Assembly (NCBI RefSeq): GCF_031157315.1
Contig: NZ_JAVIFU010000013.1
Coordinates: 113,154-177,153 of the forward strand
Direction of reading: 5' to 3'
Source of the DNA: Paenibacillus sp. LHD-38
Lineage (GTDB): Bacteria > Bacillota > Bacilli > Paenibacillales > Paenibacillaceae
DNA length: 64,000 nucleotides
The notes below the pieces were generated by a model. The model made no database searches. It was given only the letters and a program-made list of their open reading frames with translations, and was not told where the DNA came from. The position numbers and the translations under genes were made by a program. Every line of letters begins with the position of its first letter. Positions within the stretch are counted from its first letter, which is position 1. Shown here in pieces: positions 44,535-53,623 of the stretch.

Positions 44535-45890
44535 TCACTCGGTAGCGTTAATATCATGCTCCTCGAGGAACTTAATGTCGAAGTTTCCGCTCACGAATTT
44601 TGGATGATTCAAGAGCTTTAAATGGAAAGGAATCGTTGTCCGAATGCCTTCGATGGCAAATTCGGATAATGCCCTTTTCATTCTTGCAATGGCTTCTTCA
44701 CGTGTCGCGCCCCACACAATTAGTTTCGCGATCATCGAGTCGTAATGCGGTGAAATCGTGTAGCCGGGATATACTGCGCTATCCACTCGCACACCCGCGC
44801 CACCCGGCGGCAAGTAAAAAGGAATTAATCCTGCAGACGGCATGAAATTTCTTTCAGAATCCTCTGCATTCACCCGGCATTCGATGGACCAGCCATTGAT
44901 TTTCAAATCGCTTTGAGCGAACGAAAGCGGATTTCCTTCTGCTACGGATATCATTTCTTTAATCAAATCTACGTTAGTGATCATCTCGGTTACGGGATGT
45001 TCAACCTGTATGCGCGTATTCATTTCCATGAAATAGAAATTACCATCCGGTCCAAGCAAAAATTCAAGCGTTCCGGCTCCGGAATAGTTAACAGCTAGCG
45101 CAGCGCGAACTGCTGCCTGTCCCATCCGTTCCCGAAGCTCGGGCGACAGCACGGAACACGGTGCTTCCTCGACGAGCTTTTGACGTCTGCGCTGAACGGA
45201 ACAGTCACGCTCGAACAAATGAACGGCGTTGCCGTGCTTATCAGCCATAATCTGAATTTCAACATGCTTCATGCCCGTTAAATATTTCTCCAGATATACG
45301 CCAGCGTTACCGAAGGCCTTCTGTGCCTCCTGCTGTGCAGTTGATATTTGTGCAACAAGCGTCGTCTCGTCATCTGCAATTCGAATGCCTTTGCCGCCGC
45401 CGCCCGCCGTTGCTTTAATAATCACGGGATATCCGATTTCACGTGCAACGCGGATGGCTTCCTCCATGTTCTCAACAAGTCCGTCTGAACCTGGAATGAT
45501 CGGCACATCAGCCGTTCTCATTGTCAGCTTGGCGACAGCTTTGTCACCCATCTTATTGATCGCTTCCGGGGATGGCCCGATAAATGTGATGTTGCATGAC
45601 TCGCAGATCTCCGCAAAATCAGCGTTCTCAGCAAGGAAACCATAACCGGGATGAATCGCATCACATTCGGTAATCGTTGCAACGCTCATAATGTTCGTTA
45701 AGTTTAAATAGCTGTCTTTCGATGCCGTAGGCCCGATGCAGTAAGCTTCATCGGCTAACCGGACATGAAGCGAATCACGATCCGCTTCCGAATAAACGGC
45801 AACAGTGCTAATACCAAGCTCGCGACAAGCGCGTATAATTCGAACCGCAATCTCACCGCGATTTGCAATTAATATTTTGTGAAATTTCAC
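44535..45890 (-). CDS. accC: Acetyl-CoA carboxylase biotin carboxylase subunit
   Basis: ATP-grasp enzyme carboxylating the biotin on AccB. N-terminus [20 protein letters not shown], glycine-rich ATP loop [28 protein letters not shown]. 451 residues. GTG start with AAGGGG 7 nt upstream. Follows accB by 53 bp. Confidence 0.97.
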   Translation of the reverse strand: MKFHKILIANRGEIAVRIIRACRELGISTVAVYSEADRDSLHVRLADEAYCIGPTASKDSYLNLTNIMSVATITECDAIHPGYGFLAENADFAEICESCNITFIGPSPEAINKMGDKAVAKLTMRTADVPIIPGSDGLVENMEEAIRVAREIGYPVIIKATAGGGGKGIRIADDETTLVAQISTAQQEAQKAFGNAGVYLEKYLTGMKHVEIQIMADKHGNAVHLFERDCSVQRRRQKLVEEAPCSVLSPELRERMGQAAVRAALAVNYSGAGTLEFLLGPDGNFYFMEMNTRIQVEHPVTEMITNVDLIKEMISVAEGNPLSFAQSDLKINGWSIECRVNAEDSERNFMPSAGLIPFYLPPGGAGVRVDSAVYPGYTISPHYDSMIAKLIVWGATREEAIARMKRALSEFAIEGIRTTIPFHLKLLNHPKFVSGNFDIKFLEEHDINATE

Positions 45891-45943
45891 GTAGGAACCC
45901 CTTTCAAACGACAGTTTCCCTGTTCGGACGTTAACTCACTTCA

Positions 45944-46435
45944 TTACTCTGGCTTTACAAGGAACAATGGCTGACCATACTCAACAAGCTGGCCATTTGA
46001 TACCAAAACTTCAACGATTTCTCCGCGAACCTCTGCTTCCAGCTCATTCATCAGCTTCATCGCTTCCAAGATGCAAACGACACTCTTGTCACTGACGCGA
46101 TCGCCGATTTTGACGAAAGCTGCTGCGTCCGGAGTCGGCGAGCTGTAGAATGTGCCTACCATCGGGGAAACAATTTGATGCAAATGATCTGTTGAAGGAA
46201 GGACTGCCGCAGCCTCTTGCACGGCTTGAGCCTGTGCAGCAGGAGCTGCTTGCTGAGTTTGTAAAGGTGCAGGCGCGTATGTATGCGTAACTGGAGCCGC
46301 TTGCACATTCACCACTTCTGTTTTCCCTGGCTTGCGGATGAGCAGGCGAGTCCCTTCGTTTTCAATTTCCAGCTCATGAACGGAAGTTTGATCAACCAAT
46401 TTGATCAACTCTTTGATCTCGCTCAATTTGAACAT
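45944..46435 (-). CDS. accB: Acetyl-CoA carboxylase biotin carboxyl carrier protein
   Basis: Biotin carrier for fatty-acid initiation. The biotinylated lysine is Lys127 in EAMKLMNE. A Pro/Ala/Gln-rich linker (about 47-80) joins the N-terminal part to the carrier domain. 163 residues from MFKLSEIKEL with AAGGAG 11 nt upstream; a GTG overlapping that site is rejected. Follows spoIIIAH after a terminator. Confidence 0.96.
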   Translation of the reverse strand: MFKLSEIKELIKLVDQTSVHELEIENEGTRLLIRKPGKTEVVNVQAAPVTHTYAPAPLQTQQAAPAAQAQAVQEAAAVLPSTDHLHQIVSPMVGTFYSSPTPDAAAFVKIGDRVSDKSVVCILEAMKLMNELEAEVRGEIVEVLVSNGQLVEYGQPLFLVKPE

Positions 46436-46607
46436 GAATATTTTCACTCCTTAAATTTGCGATAGCTAAATGCTTCTACAGCACGCAACCCAATAAGGTT
46501 ACCATGCCAATATAACCAATTCTTTCACATAACGTTTAACATTATATCATAAACAAGGCTGAACACGAATCATTTTTTGTTCGCTAGAAGATAACCACGA
46601 AAAAAAA

Positions 46608-46648
46608 GACCTTGGCATCACCAGCACATATGCTGGAACGCTAAGGCC
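46608..46648 (-). terminator. Terminator of the spoIIIA operon
   Basis: GGCCTTAGCGTTCCAGCA and TGCTGGTGATGCCAAGGTC form a long stem with few mismatches, followed by TTTTTTTT. It insulates accB-accC from the sporulation operon. Confidence 0.85.
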
Positions 46649-46675
46649 TTTTCTCTATTGTGAAGCGTAAAATCT

Positions 46676-47293
46676 TTATGGAATATAGCGGACGGACACT
46701 TGATCCGCGCCGACCTCCATCGTGGTCATCACCAGTTTGATAATATCAGCAGCTTGCTTTTTCTCAAGTTTATCGCTGGAAACGACAACATGGTATTTAT
46801 CGCTTTGCTCGTCGATTACGACATTTTCATAAAGCTTCAACAGCTCCGATTCAATGCCCGTCAGTTTAGAATTTTTTTCTTCAAGCAGTTCAAGCTCCGC
46901 GATCGCGGCGGATGCTTCTTCCGGTTTTTTCTGCGTGTCGTTAATTGCGGCCATGATTCTGTTATCTTCTTCGGTGTACTTGAGCTCCCGTTTTGCAAGC
47001 AGCTCGCTGAACAAGCCGCCCGCCGCCAACCCTTGCTCTTCAATCTGGTTCAATACCTCTTTGTCCGCATCGCTTAAGATTTCTTCACCAGCTGGCTGTT
47101 CCACTTCATTAACCACCAGGTCGTTTCCGCTAGCTGCCGCCTCAGTAGCATTGTTGGCAGCTTGCTCCGTTTGCGAGCCGTCTGTAAGTACGTCTGGTGA
47201 CTCCACATCCTGCGTGAATAAGTAATAAGCCGATAGAACCACCATTAAGCTAAGCATCGATACAAGCCATACCGTTTGTCTTTTCGTGTTCAT
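46676..47293 (-). CDS. spoIIIAH: Stage III sporulation protein AH
   Basis: Mother-cell membrane protein whose extracellular YscJ-like domain meets forespore SpoIIQ to form the feeding-tube channel. One N-terminal membrane segment (about 8-27), an acidic linker, then a helical domain and the C-terminal ring-building fold (YHVVVSSDKLEKKQAADIIKLV). 205 residues. GGGGAGGG precedes the ATG. Confidence 0.94.
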   Translation of the reverse strand: MNTKRQTVWLVSMLSLMVVLSAYYLFTQDVESPDVLTDGSQTEQAANNATEAAASGNDLVVNEVEQPAGEEILSDADKEVLNQIEEQGLAAGGLFSELLAKRELKYTEEDNRIMAAINDTQKKPEEASAAIAELELLEEKNSKLTGIESELLKLYENVVIDEQSDKYHVVVSSDKLEKKQAADIIKLVMTTMEVGADQVSVRYIP

Positions 47294-47324
47294 GAGAACA
47301 CCCTCCCCAACATTTCAATTTGGT

Positions 47325-47957
47325 TTATTGCTTGCTTGGCACAACAGAAATTCGATTAATCGGCACGCTAATGCCTTTCTCCACCGCATTTGTGATGAGA
47401 CGCCTGACCGTTGCATTTTCAGCGCCTTTAGCGACTATGAGAATTCCGCGTATACGCGGGTTAATCGTTTTTTTTACAATGGGCTTTTGGTCACCGGAAA
47501 CCTCATACAAAACAACCTGTCCTTCTTTCGTAATGGAGGTTATATGCCGTTTCCCCCCGTTTGGGTCATTCTCATCTGTAACCTGCTGAGATTCCTGCGT
47601 ATTTTGCACGATCTCTATTTCTTCCGTGGAATCGACGGTAACAAGCACATCCACGGTTCCTACTCCAACGATTTTCTCCAGTATATCTTTCAGCCTGGTC
47701 TCCATAGAGTGCTCGATTGCTGTAAACAAAGATCCAGCTGATGAATCCGAACTACTCCAAACCGTCTCGGATTGAGGCGGCGGATTTGGATCCTGCACCG
47801 AGGGCTCAACTCCCTTATATGGCAAAAATGAATTTAAAATCATTAGCGCTGCGCCAATCCCCCCAACGATTAGCAATATTCGCAGCGTCCGTACTCGCTT
47901 CGGGCCGCCTGGACCGCCGCCAACCGCTGATTCTAAGCTTTCCAGCCATTTGGCCAC
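47325..47957 (-). CDS. spoIIIAG: Stage III sporulation protein AG
   Basis: Ring-forming channel component. Membrane segment at about 24-44, then a domain including ILEKIVGVGTVDVLVTVDSTEE and VVLYEVSGDQKPIVKKT. The C-terminal NAVEKGISVPINRISVVP is typical. 210 residues. GTG start with GGAGG 9 nt upstream. Confidence 0.94.
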   Translation of the reverse strand: MAKWLESLESAVGGGPGGPKRVRTLRILLIVGGIGAALMILNSFLPYKGVEPSVQDPNPPPQSETVWSSSDSSAGSLFTAIEHSMETRLKDILEKIVGVGTVDVLVTVDSTEEIEIVQNTQESQQVTDENDPNGGKRHITSITKEGQVVLYEVSGDQKPIVKKTINPRIRGILIVAKGAENATVRRLITNAVEKGISVPINRISVVPSKQ

Positions 47958-47988
47958 CGCGCCTTACCTCCTCTCCATTCCCAGCCTA

Positions 47989-48744
47989 TTACTTAGGCAA
48001 CCGCTGCTCTGCTGGCTGCCTAATGATGATTTGATCCTCAGCCAATCCCCAGCCTTTCGTAATCAAGCTGCTTATTTGGGATACCGATGCAGGGTCTGCT
48101 CTTGACCATTTCCCATCTGCCTGCTCCGTCTCCTTAGATCGACCGTTCACAGCTTCTGTTTCTTGGCTGCTAGGAAACGAGCCGTCAGCATCTACTGGCT
48201 CGATATCTACATCGACGATGACAGGCTGAACCTCGTCCACTGGATCACCTTCCTTAACCAGGCTTTTATTCTGCTTTTTCGTTTGGAGCGTCACGGTTAC
48301 TTGACTGATGTAAGGCGTCTGATGGCCGGATACGTTGACCCACTTGAGCGTTGCATCCACATCAGCTATCCCTTCGTCCGTTCGCTCGACCAACTCATTT
48401 AAAATAGAGGCCTCAAGCGTTCTTTCCGTTAATTTGGCGGCTTCTATGCTGCGTTTCTCGCTCATCGCTTCGGCATCTCGATTGATTTGACTTAGACCGG
48501 CCATCTGATTCTCGCCAGCCATCGCTGATTTACTCCAATTCTCCATGCCTTCATCCAACTTTCCTCCAATATCGCTTTGAATTAGCTTAAGGATCGGCGA
48601 GAGAATGGTCAGGAGGATAAATAAGCCGATAACGAGCCGCGCATAACGCTGCATCGCTCGATTTGGGAGCAGCAGTTCAACGAATACCGCCAGCAGAATG
48701 ACTGCTATGATATCTCTCAGCCAGTCGCTTAACCAAGCAACCAC
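47989..48744 (-). CDS. spoIIIAF: Stage III sporulation protein AF
   Basis: Two N-terminal membrane segments (about 7-23 and 35-52) followed by a soluble ring-building domain. 251 residues, longer than the B. subtilis protein because of a Glu/Ser-rich insertion near residues 185-225. GTG start with AAGGGG upstream. Between AE and AG as usual. Confidence 0.92.
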   Translation of the reverse strand: MVAWLSDWLRDIIAVILLAVFVELLLPNRAMQRYARLVIGLFILLTILSPILKLIQSDIGGKLDEGMENWSKSAMAGENQMAGLSQINRDAEAMSEKRSIEAAKLTERTLEASILNELVERTDEGIADVDATLKWVNVSGHQTPYISQVTVTLQTKKQNKSLVKEGDPVDEVQPVIVDVDIEPVDADGSFPSSQETEAVNGRSKETEQADGKWSRADPASVSQISSLITKGWGLAEDQIIIRQPAEQRLPK

Positions 48745-48761
48745 AACCCTCGTCCCCTTCC

Positions 48762-50009
48762 TTACCTCACCATCAATGCCGCATTGCCTGCAGTCAAAAT
48801 GATCGTTACCGCAAGAAAAAACATGAGACTGACTGCAGCCAGTGCTGCGAATACATAGATCATCGTCTTGCCTATCGTTTCCAGGCAGGTTACGATCGGC
48901 GAATCTCCAAGCGGCTGCATGACGGCAGCGGCAATATTATAGATAAGCGCCAGCGTCAATATTTTGATTGCAGGGAACGCGCTGATGAATAGCAGTACAA
49001 TTACGCCAGCCAAACCTATGGCGTTTTTGGCGAGCATCGATGCTGAGATTACGGTATCCGCCGCATCGGAAAACATCCTCCCCACTACGGGCACGAAGTT
49101 TCCAGTGACGAATTTTGCCGTTCTCAGCGTAACCCCGTCTGTAACCGCGCCCGTTACGCCTTGTACCGAAATAACGCCAAGAAATACGGTTAACAGCACA
49201 CCCATAATGCCGACGCTGATGTTCCTAAGCAGGTTAGCCAGCTGCGTAACCTTAAACTTCTCGGAAAGTGCGCTCGTGATATGAAGCACAGCAGAGAAGA
49301 AAAGCAGCGGGAATACCAAAGTATAAATGAGCGTGCCTACTGCATGGATCATAAAAATAATGAGCGGATGAAGCACAGAAACCGTCACGACGTTTCCCAT
49401 TGAAGCAAGGAGCGTTAGAAGCAGCGGAACCATCGCCAGCATGAATTGAATCATGCTCTCGATTGCCCCCTTCGCATAACCCATTGCGACATGGAAGCTG
49501 TTCACCGCGATGATGATGAGAACCATGTAAGTAATCGAATAGGCAACCTTGCTTACCGCATTTCGTTCAAATGCGTTCTGAAGTGTCTCCAAAACCATGC
49601 TGAATACCGTTAGCATGACGATCGTTACGAGCAGCTTTCCGTTATAAAGCACCTCGTGCCACAAATACTTTACAAGCCCTTGCAGCATGTCCGTTAATTT
49701 AAGTCCGTCGCCTCCAGGCAAAATCATTTCCATAAAGCTAGGCACATGCTGATCCGGAAAGTAACCGCCATACTCACTTGAAAGCTTATTCCAGTACGAC
49801 TCTACGGCCTCTGTTTCAAGATTTCCCAGCTGCTCGTTTGCCAGCTCTTGCGAAAGCTTATCAGCCTCCGCTTGATTGCCGGTAGGAAGCGCCGCGCTCT
49901 CATTGCTCATCGCATATCCAATGTGAGGTACAAAAGAAAATAAGAAAGTCGCAATTAATATAAATAGCAACAGCTTGGCTCTTTCTCGGGCAGGAGCGAG
50001 CTTTATCAT
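48762..50009 (-). CDS. spoIIIAE: Stage III sporulation protein AE
   Basis: Polytopic membrane protein of the SpoIIIA channel. Signal-like N-terminus, a soluble segment of about 80 residues, then about seven membrane helices ending ALMVR. About 415 residues. The ATG at 50009 has GGGAG 9 nt upstream; an ATG two codons earlier overlaps the spoIIIAD stop (TGATG) and may also be used. Confidence 0.94.
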   Translation of the reverse strand: MIKLAPARERAKLLLFILIATFLFSFVPHIGYAMSNESAALPTGNQAEADKLSQELANEQLGNLETEAVESYWNKLSSEYGGYFPDQHVPSFMEMILPGGDGLKLTDMLQGLVKYLWHEVLYNGKLLVTIVMLTVFSMVLETLQNAFERNAVSKVAYSITYMVLIIIAVNSFHVAMGYAKGAIESMIQFMLAMVPLLLTLLASMGNVVTVSVLHPLIIFMIHAVGTLIYTLVFPLLFFSAVLHITSALSEKFKVTQLANLLRNISVGIMGVLLTVFLGVISVQGVTGAVTDGVTLRTAKFVTGNFVPVVGRMFSDAADTVISASMLAKNAIGLAGVIVLLFISAFPAIKILTLALIYNIAAAVMQPLGDSPIVTCLETIGKTMIYVFAALAAVSLMFFLAVTIILTAGNAALMVR

Positions 50010-50014
50010 TGGCA

Positions 50015-50410
50015 TCAACTCCCATCCGGCAGCAGACCGATCACCGTCTCGACGATAACGCTGATAATGGGAACGGCCATTACGAGAATAAACACCTTGC
50101 CTGCAAACTCGATTTTGGATGCGATGCTTTCTTGACCTGCGTCTCTGACGATCTGGGCACCAAACTCCGCGATATACGCGATTCCGATGATTTTCAAGAC
50201 CGTCTTCAAGTAAATGGAAGGGATACCTGATCGATTAGCCAGATCCTCAAGCACGGAAATGACAATTTCGATTTTGCCGATCAAATACAGGAATATGAAC
50301 AATCCCGTAAATGCGGCGAGCAGAAAAGCGAACATCGGCTTTTGCTCCCGAAGGACAAGTATGAGTACCGTAGCCATCAGACCAAGTCCGACGATTTGAA
50401 TCATTTCCAC
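50015..50410 (-). CDS. spoIIIAD: Stage III sporulation protein AD
   Basis: Three to four membrane segments. The block IQIVGLGLMATVLILVLREQ aligns closely with B. subtilis SpoIIIAD, as does TVLKIIGIAYIAEFGAQIV. The GTG at 50410 is proposed (AGGTGA 5 nt upstream, N-terminus near that of B. subtilis); a GTG three codons earlier is possible. About 131 residues. Confidence 0.94.
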   Translation of the reverse strand: MEMIQIVGLGLMATVLILVLREQKPMFAFLLAAFTGLFIFLYLIGKIEIVISVLEDLANRSGIPSIYLKTVLKIIGIAYIAEFGAQIVRDAGQESIASKIEFAGKVFILVMAVPIISVIVETVIGLLPDGS

Positions 50411-50449
50411 TTCGCTCACCTGCTTGCATGAACGTCCTTTAGAAGACGT

Positions 50450-50653
50450 CTACTGAAACAAAAATATCGATTTAATTTCCTGGAACAATTCATTGAGGAG
50501 CCGGACAACCATAAACAGAACGACTATAAAACCAATAACGGTAACCCATTGCGCCATATCTTCCTTCCCCATTTGCTTCAATACAGAATGTACCATTGCG
50601 ATAACAATTCCGATCCCGGCAATTTGGAAAATGGCGCTCACATCCATGTTCAT
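50450..50653 (-). CDS. spoIIIAC: Stage III sporulation protein AC
   Basis: 67-residue protein with two membrane helices; IFQIAGIGIVIAMVHSVLKQMG and FIVVLFMVVRLL are nearly as in B. subtilis. GGGGTG precedes the ATG. Confidence 0.95.
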   Translation of the reverse strand: MNMDVSAIFQIAGIGIVIAMVHSVLKQMGKEDMAQWVTVIGFIVVLFMVVRLLNELFQEIKSIFLFQ

Positions 50654-50668
50654 CTATGCGGCACCCCA

Positions 50669-51187
50669 CTACACCATCAAAATGACGACCAGCACAGCAA
50701 TCAAAATCCCGAGACTTTTCCACATCTTCTCGTAACGCCCCTGATCGTCTCTCGCTGCGTCCTCCTCAGCCTTCAGTTGCAATAACGCAAGATGGATATG
50801 CTTCATTTGATCTTCTTTATCGCTGATCCCAAGCGTTGAGCCAAGACGAATAAGGACAGCCTGCTCGTTTTTTTTCATCGAAGTCATATCCCACTGCGTT
50901 TTGATTGCCTGCTCCCAACTATCGCGGAAGCTAAAGCTCTCCGTTTCCCACACACCGCTGGCCGCTTTCCGGAATATTCCTGCGAGCGGTTCCGGCGTTG
51001 CTGATGCCGTTCTCTCCAGCGCTTCCGGCAGCGGTGTATGTCCGTAGCCGATTTCAGTCTCCAGACGCTGTAGGGCATGTGCGAGCTGCCGCAGCTGCCT
51101 TGGCCGTTCAGCGAATTTCGCAGCCTGCTGAAAGCCGATCATCGTCCCTGCAAACAAGAGCAGAACCGCGCCAATCAGCTTTATCAC
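50669..51187 (-). CDS. spoIIIAB: Stage III sporulation protein AB
   Basis: Similar to type II secretion F-domain proteins. One membrane segment at each end, with ERPRQLRQLAHALQRLETEIGYG between. 172 residues. GTG start overlaps the spoIIIAA stop codon by 4 bp. Confidence 0.94.
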   Translation of the reverse strand: MIKLIGAVLLLFAGTMIGFQQAAKFAERPRQLRQLAHALQRLETEIGYGHTPLPEALERTASATPEPLAGIFRKAASGVWETESFSFRDSWEQAIKTQWDMTSMKKNEQAVLIRLGSTLGISDKEDQMKHIHLALLQLKAEEDAARDDQGRYEKMWKSLGILIAVLVVILMV

Positions 51188-52236
51188 GGGTCATCAGCTC
51201 GATGTCTGCCTGTCAGAGCATGTACAGCATCCAGCGGTACAGAGCGGCTTAAGGTTGAGTGCTCGCGCGTGGATAGCCGTGCCGCGATCGCTTCTGCCGG
51301 TACTACACGGTGCATGATGCCCTGCTCCGTACGCTTTAGCTCAACCACATACGTGAATGCCCCTTCTTCCAGCAGCTTAAGCAATACCGGCCTGCCTCTT
51401 GCGTCCTGTAAATCATAGGCATGCGCGGTGGCGACTACGCTGATGCCCGCATGGCTGGCTTCCCGGATCGCTTCGCCGTCCTCAGGTCTGCCGATTTCGT
51501 CTATAATCAGCACCTCGGGCGACATGGAACGAACCAACATCATCATGCCTTCTGCCTTGGGACAAGCATCCATCACATCGGTTCTTGGACCAACATCAAA
51601 GGTGGGCACGCCGCGAACGCATGCCGCGATTTCCGAGCGTTCATCCACGATGCCGACCTTTCTTCCTTGCCAGCCGCTTGCTTCTAAAGTGGGCCATAAG
51701 CCATAGCTGACGGATCTGGCAATGTCCCGCACTAGCGTTGTCTTACCCTGTTGTGGTGGAGCTAAGATTAACGTAGAGTGCAGCGTCTTCCTTGTTCGGT
51801 CAATAAGCTTAGGCAAAAGATGGGCACTTGCGCCAATCACCTCTCTAGCTACCCTTATATTGAATGCGCCGATATCACGGATACCGCGTACCGAACCGCC
51901 GTCCAATATCGTTCTGCCCGCAAGGCCGATGCGATGGCCTCCTGATACGGTTATAAAGCCCCTTCGCAGCTCCTCCTCCATCGCGTATAAGGAATAATTG
52001 GTAATGCGTTCAAGCAGCTTGCGGCAGGTATCTGCCGAGGGCTTGTATGCTCCATCGGCAGCCTGACGCAGCGAACCGTCAATCATCATAAATCGAGACT
52101 GTCCTCGAAAGCCTATTTCAAGCGGCCGTCCCTCTCGAATCCGAATTTCCTCCAGCTGTTCCTGCATTGGTTCAGGAAGGCGCTCCAGCAGCGTCTTCAG
52201 CTCCAATGGCAATAAATGCGCTACGCGTGCCAGCAT
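51184..52236 (-). CDS. spoIIIAA: Stage III sporulation protein AA, secretion ATPase
   Basis: AAA-type ATPase energising the SpoIIIA-SpoIIQ apparatus. Walker A reads APPQQGKTTLVRDIARSV, Walker B VLIIDEIGRPED. 350 residues, slightly longer than in B. subtilis. GGGAG precedes the ATG. First gene of the operon, behind a sigma-E promoter. Confidence 0.95.
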   Translation of the reverse strand: MLARVAHLLPLELKTLLERLPEPMQEQLEEIRIREGRPLEIGFRGQSRFMMIDGSLRQAADGAYKPSADTCRKLLERITNYSLYAMEEELRRGFITVSGGHRIGLAGRTILDGGSVRGIRDIGAFNIRVAREVIGASAHLLPKLIDRTRKTLHSTLILAPPQQGKTTLVRDIARSVSYGLWPTLEASGWQGRKVGIVDERSEIAACVRGVPTFDVGPRTDVMDACPKAEGMMMLVRSMSPEVLIIDEIGRPEDGEAIREASHAGISVVATAHAYDLQDARGRPVLLKLLEEGAFTYVVELKRTEQGIMHRVVPAEAIAARLSTREHSTLSRSVPLDAVHALTGRHRADDP

Positions 52237-52275
52237 GTGATTATCACTCCCGGGTGTTTGTCCTTCGTAGTTCCT

Positions 52276-52304
52276 ATTTGTATGCGTGCATCTCGAAAAT
52301 ATGT
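52276..52304 (-). promoter_or_regulatory. Sigma-E promoter of the spoIIIA operon
   Basis: ACATATT and CATACAAAT are 13 bp apart, a close match to the sigma-E consensus. The start point would lie about 34 nt before spoIIIAA, as expected for a mother-cell operon. Confidence 0.65.
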
Positions 52305-52339
52305 CTGCTTCGTTTGGGAATTGCTAGAGTTGAAATCTA

Positions 52340-52606
52340 TTATTTTTTTAAAATACCGATCATTAAACAAATCACGCCTGCTCCAACCCATAAAAACTTG
52401 GACGGAGACAGCTTGTCAGACATCCCGACAAGCCCCACCGTTGTCGTTGCAATTAGAATGAGTGGACCTACTAGAGCAAGCGATGAATTTACGACAAGCG
52501 CTTTGTCGATTTGGTTTAATCTAAGCATCAACAGCGCGGCGCAAATTTCAATCGTTCCGGAAGTGAGCCGCAGCGAGGCCATCGTCAATACGATTTTATT
52601 TAACAT
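52340..52606 (-). CDS. yqhV: YqhV family membrane protein (DUF2619)
   Basis: 88 residues with three membrane segments (about 8-26, 36-58 and 68-86). B. subtilis yqhV also lies directly upstream of spoIIIAA. AGGAGG is 9 nt before the ATG. Function unknown. Confidence 0.85.
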   Translation of the reverse strand: MLNKIVLTMASLRLTSGTIEICAALLMLRLNQIDKALVVNSSLALVGPLILIATTTVGLVGMSDKLSPSKFLWVGAGVICLMIGILKK

Positions 52607-52740
52607 GAACGCGAACCTCCTTTCTTAATCCAGATGTTCCTTATTCATATGCAGGCTTGTCTGGCTTTCATACCGGACACCTGCCCAGAGGCAAACGCAT
52701 ATCATAAGGTATTGAGCTTAAGAAGGGCGGAATACACAAC

Positions 52741-53454
52741 ATGCATGTGCAGGTCATTTCCAGTGTTAACGAGGCAAGCTCCGCAAGATTTCATCACAAA
52801 ACGGCAATCATTATCGATGTATTGCGAGCTACAAGCACCATCATAGCCGCTTTATCAGCAGGTGCTTCCTGTGTAATCCCTGCTGAAACCGTTATGGAGG
52901 CCAGGGCACTCCAGCGCCCTGGCGATTTGCTTGGAGGCGAACGTTTTTGCCGTAAGATCGCAGGTTTTGATTTGGGGAACTCGCCTGAGGAATATACCGA
53001 ACAGATTGTTGCTGGTAAAAGAATTGTGCTGACGACCACAAACGGTACGAGGGCCATACACAAATCGATGAGAGCGGATTATGTGCTGACAGCGTCTCTT
53101 CTAAATGCGGAAGCTTGTGCGCGGGCCGCGATTGATCTTCGCAGGGATGTTGTCATTTTATGTGCGGGAAGCCACGATGAATTTGCTATTGAGGATGGCC
53201 TATGTGCAGGACTCGTGCTGGATAAGCTTCACTCCATAAGCCAGGTCTCGATTGAGATGGATGATTTTGGATCAGCCATGCTCGCGCTTTACCGGAACCG
53301 GTCGCAAAACGTGAAAGAAACGATTATGAATGGCATGACGGGGAAAAAGCTTTTGAAGCTTGGCATGAAAAAAGATATCGAGGCTTGCTCCGCGATCGAT
53401 ATTTATCACGATGTTCCTAGACTAAACGGCGATCAGCTAACGAGGAACGGTTAA
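52741..53454 (+). CDS. comB: 2-phosphosulfolactate phosphatase family protein
   Basis: ComB releases sulfolactate from phosphosulfolactate with Mg2+. Family motifs: IIDVLRATSTIIAAL near residue 24, TTTNGTRAI, LCAGSHDEFAIEDGLCAGL. 237 residues. Sulfolactate is a spore constituent of B. subtilis, which carries a ComB homologue (YitC), so a role in spores is plausible. Partner genes (ComA/YitD-type) are not seen here. Its own strand differs from its neighbours. Confidence 0.87.
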   Translation: MHVQVISSVNEASSARFHHKTAIIIDVLRATSTIIAALSAGASCVIPAETVMEARALQRPGDLLGGERFCRKIAGFDLGNSPEEYTEQIVAGKRIVLTTTNGTRAIHKSMRADYVLTASLLNAEACARAAIDLRRDVVILCAGSHDEFAIEDGLCAGLVLDKLHSISQVSIEMDDFGSAMLALYRNRSQNVKETIMNGMTGKKLLKLGMKKDIEACSAIDIYHDVPRLNGDQLTRNG

Positions 53455-53464
53455 TGTCTCAGCG

Positions 53465-53525
53465 CACAAGCCTAAACGGTTGTTGCCGTCCTAAGTCGGA
53501 AAAGCATACGTTTTGTGAAGCAATA
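53465..53525. repeat. Intergenic hairpin repeat after comB
   Basis: CTAAACGGTTGTTGCCGTCCT followed by AAAGCATACGTTTTGTGAAGC resembles 25628-25680 and, in its last part, the dacF leader repeat. It links the two leader-type repeat families. Confidence 0.5.
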
Positions 53526-53570
53526 TAGGCACATTTATATGTGAAATCATAAATGCTTATATATTAAAAA

Positions 53571-53602
53571 AAGGCATGCCCCGGTATTCCGGAGCATGCC
53601 TT
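53571..53602 (-). terminator. Terminator after lysC
   Basis: AAGGCATGCTCCGGAATACCGGGGCATGCCTT with T-runs on both sides; it can serve convergent comB as well. Confidence 0.88.
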
Positions 53603-53623
53603 TTTGATAGAGATTCTTTTTTA

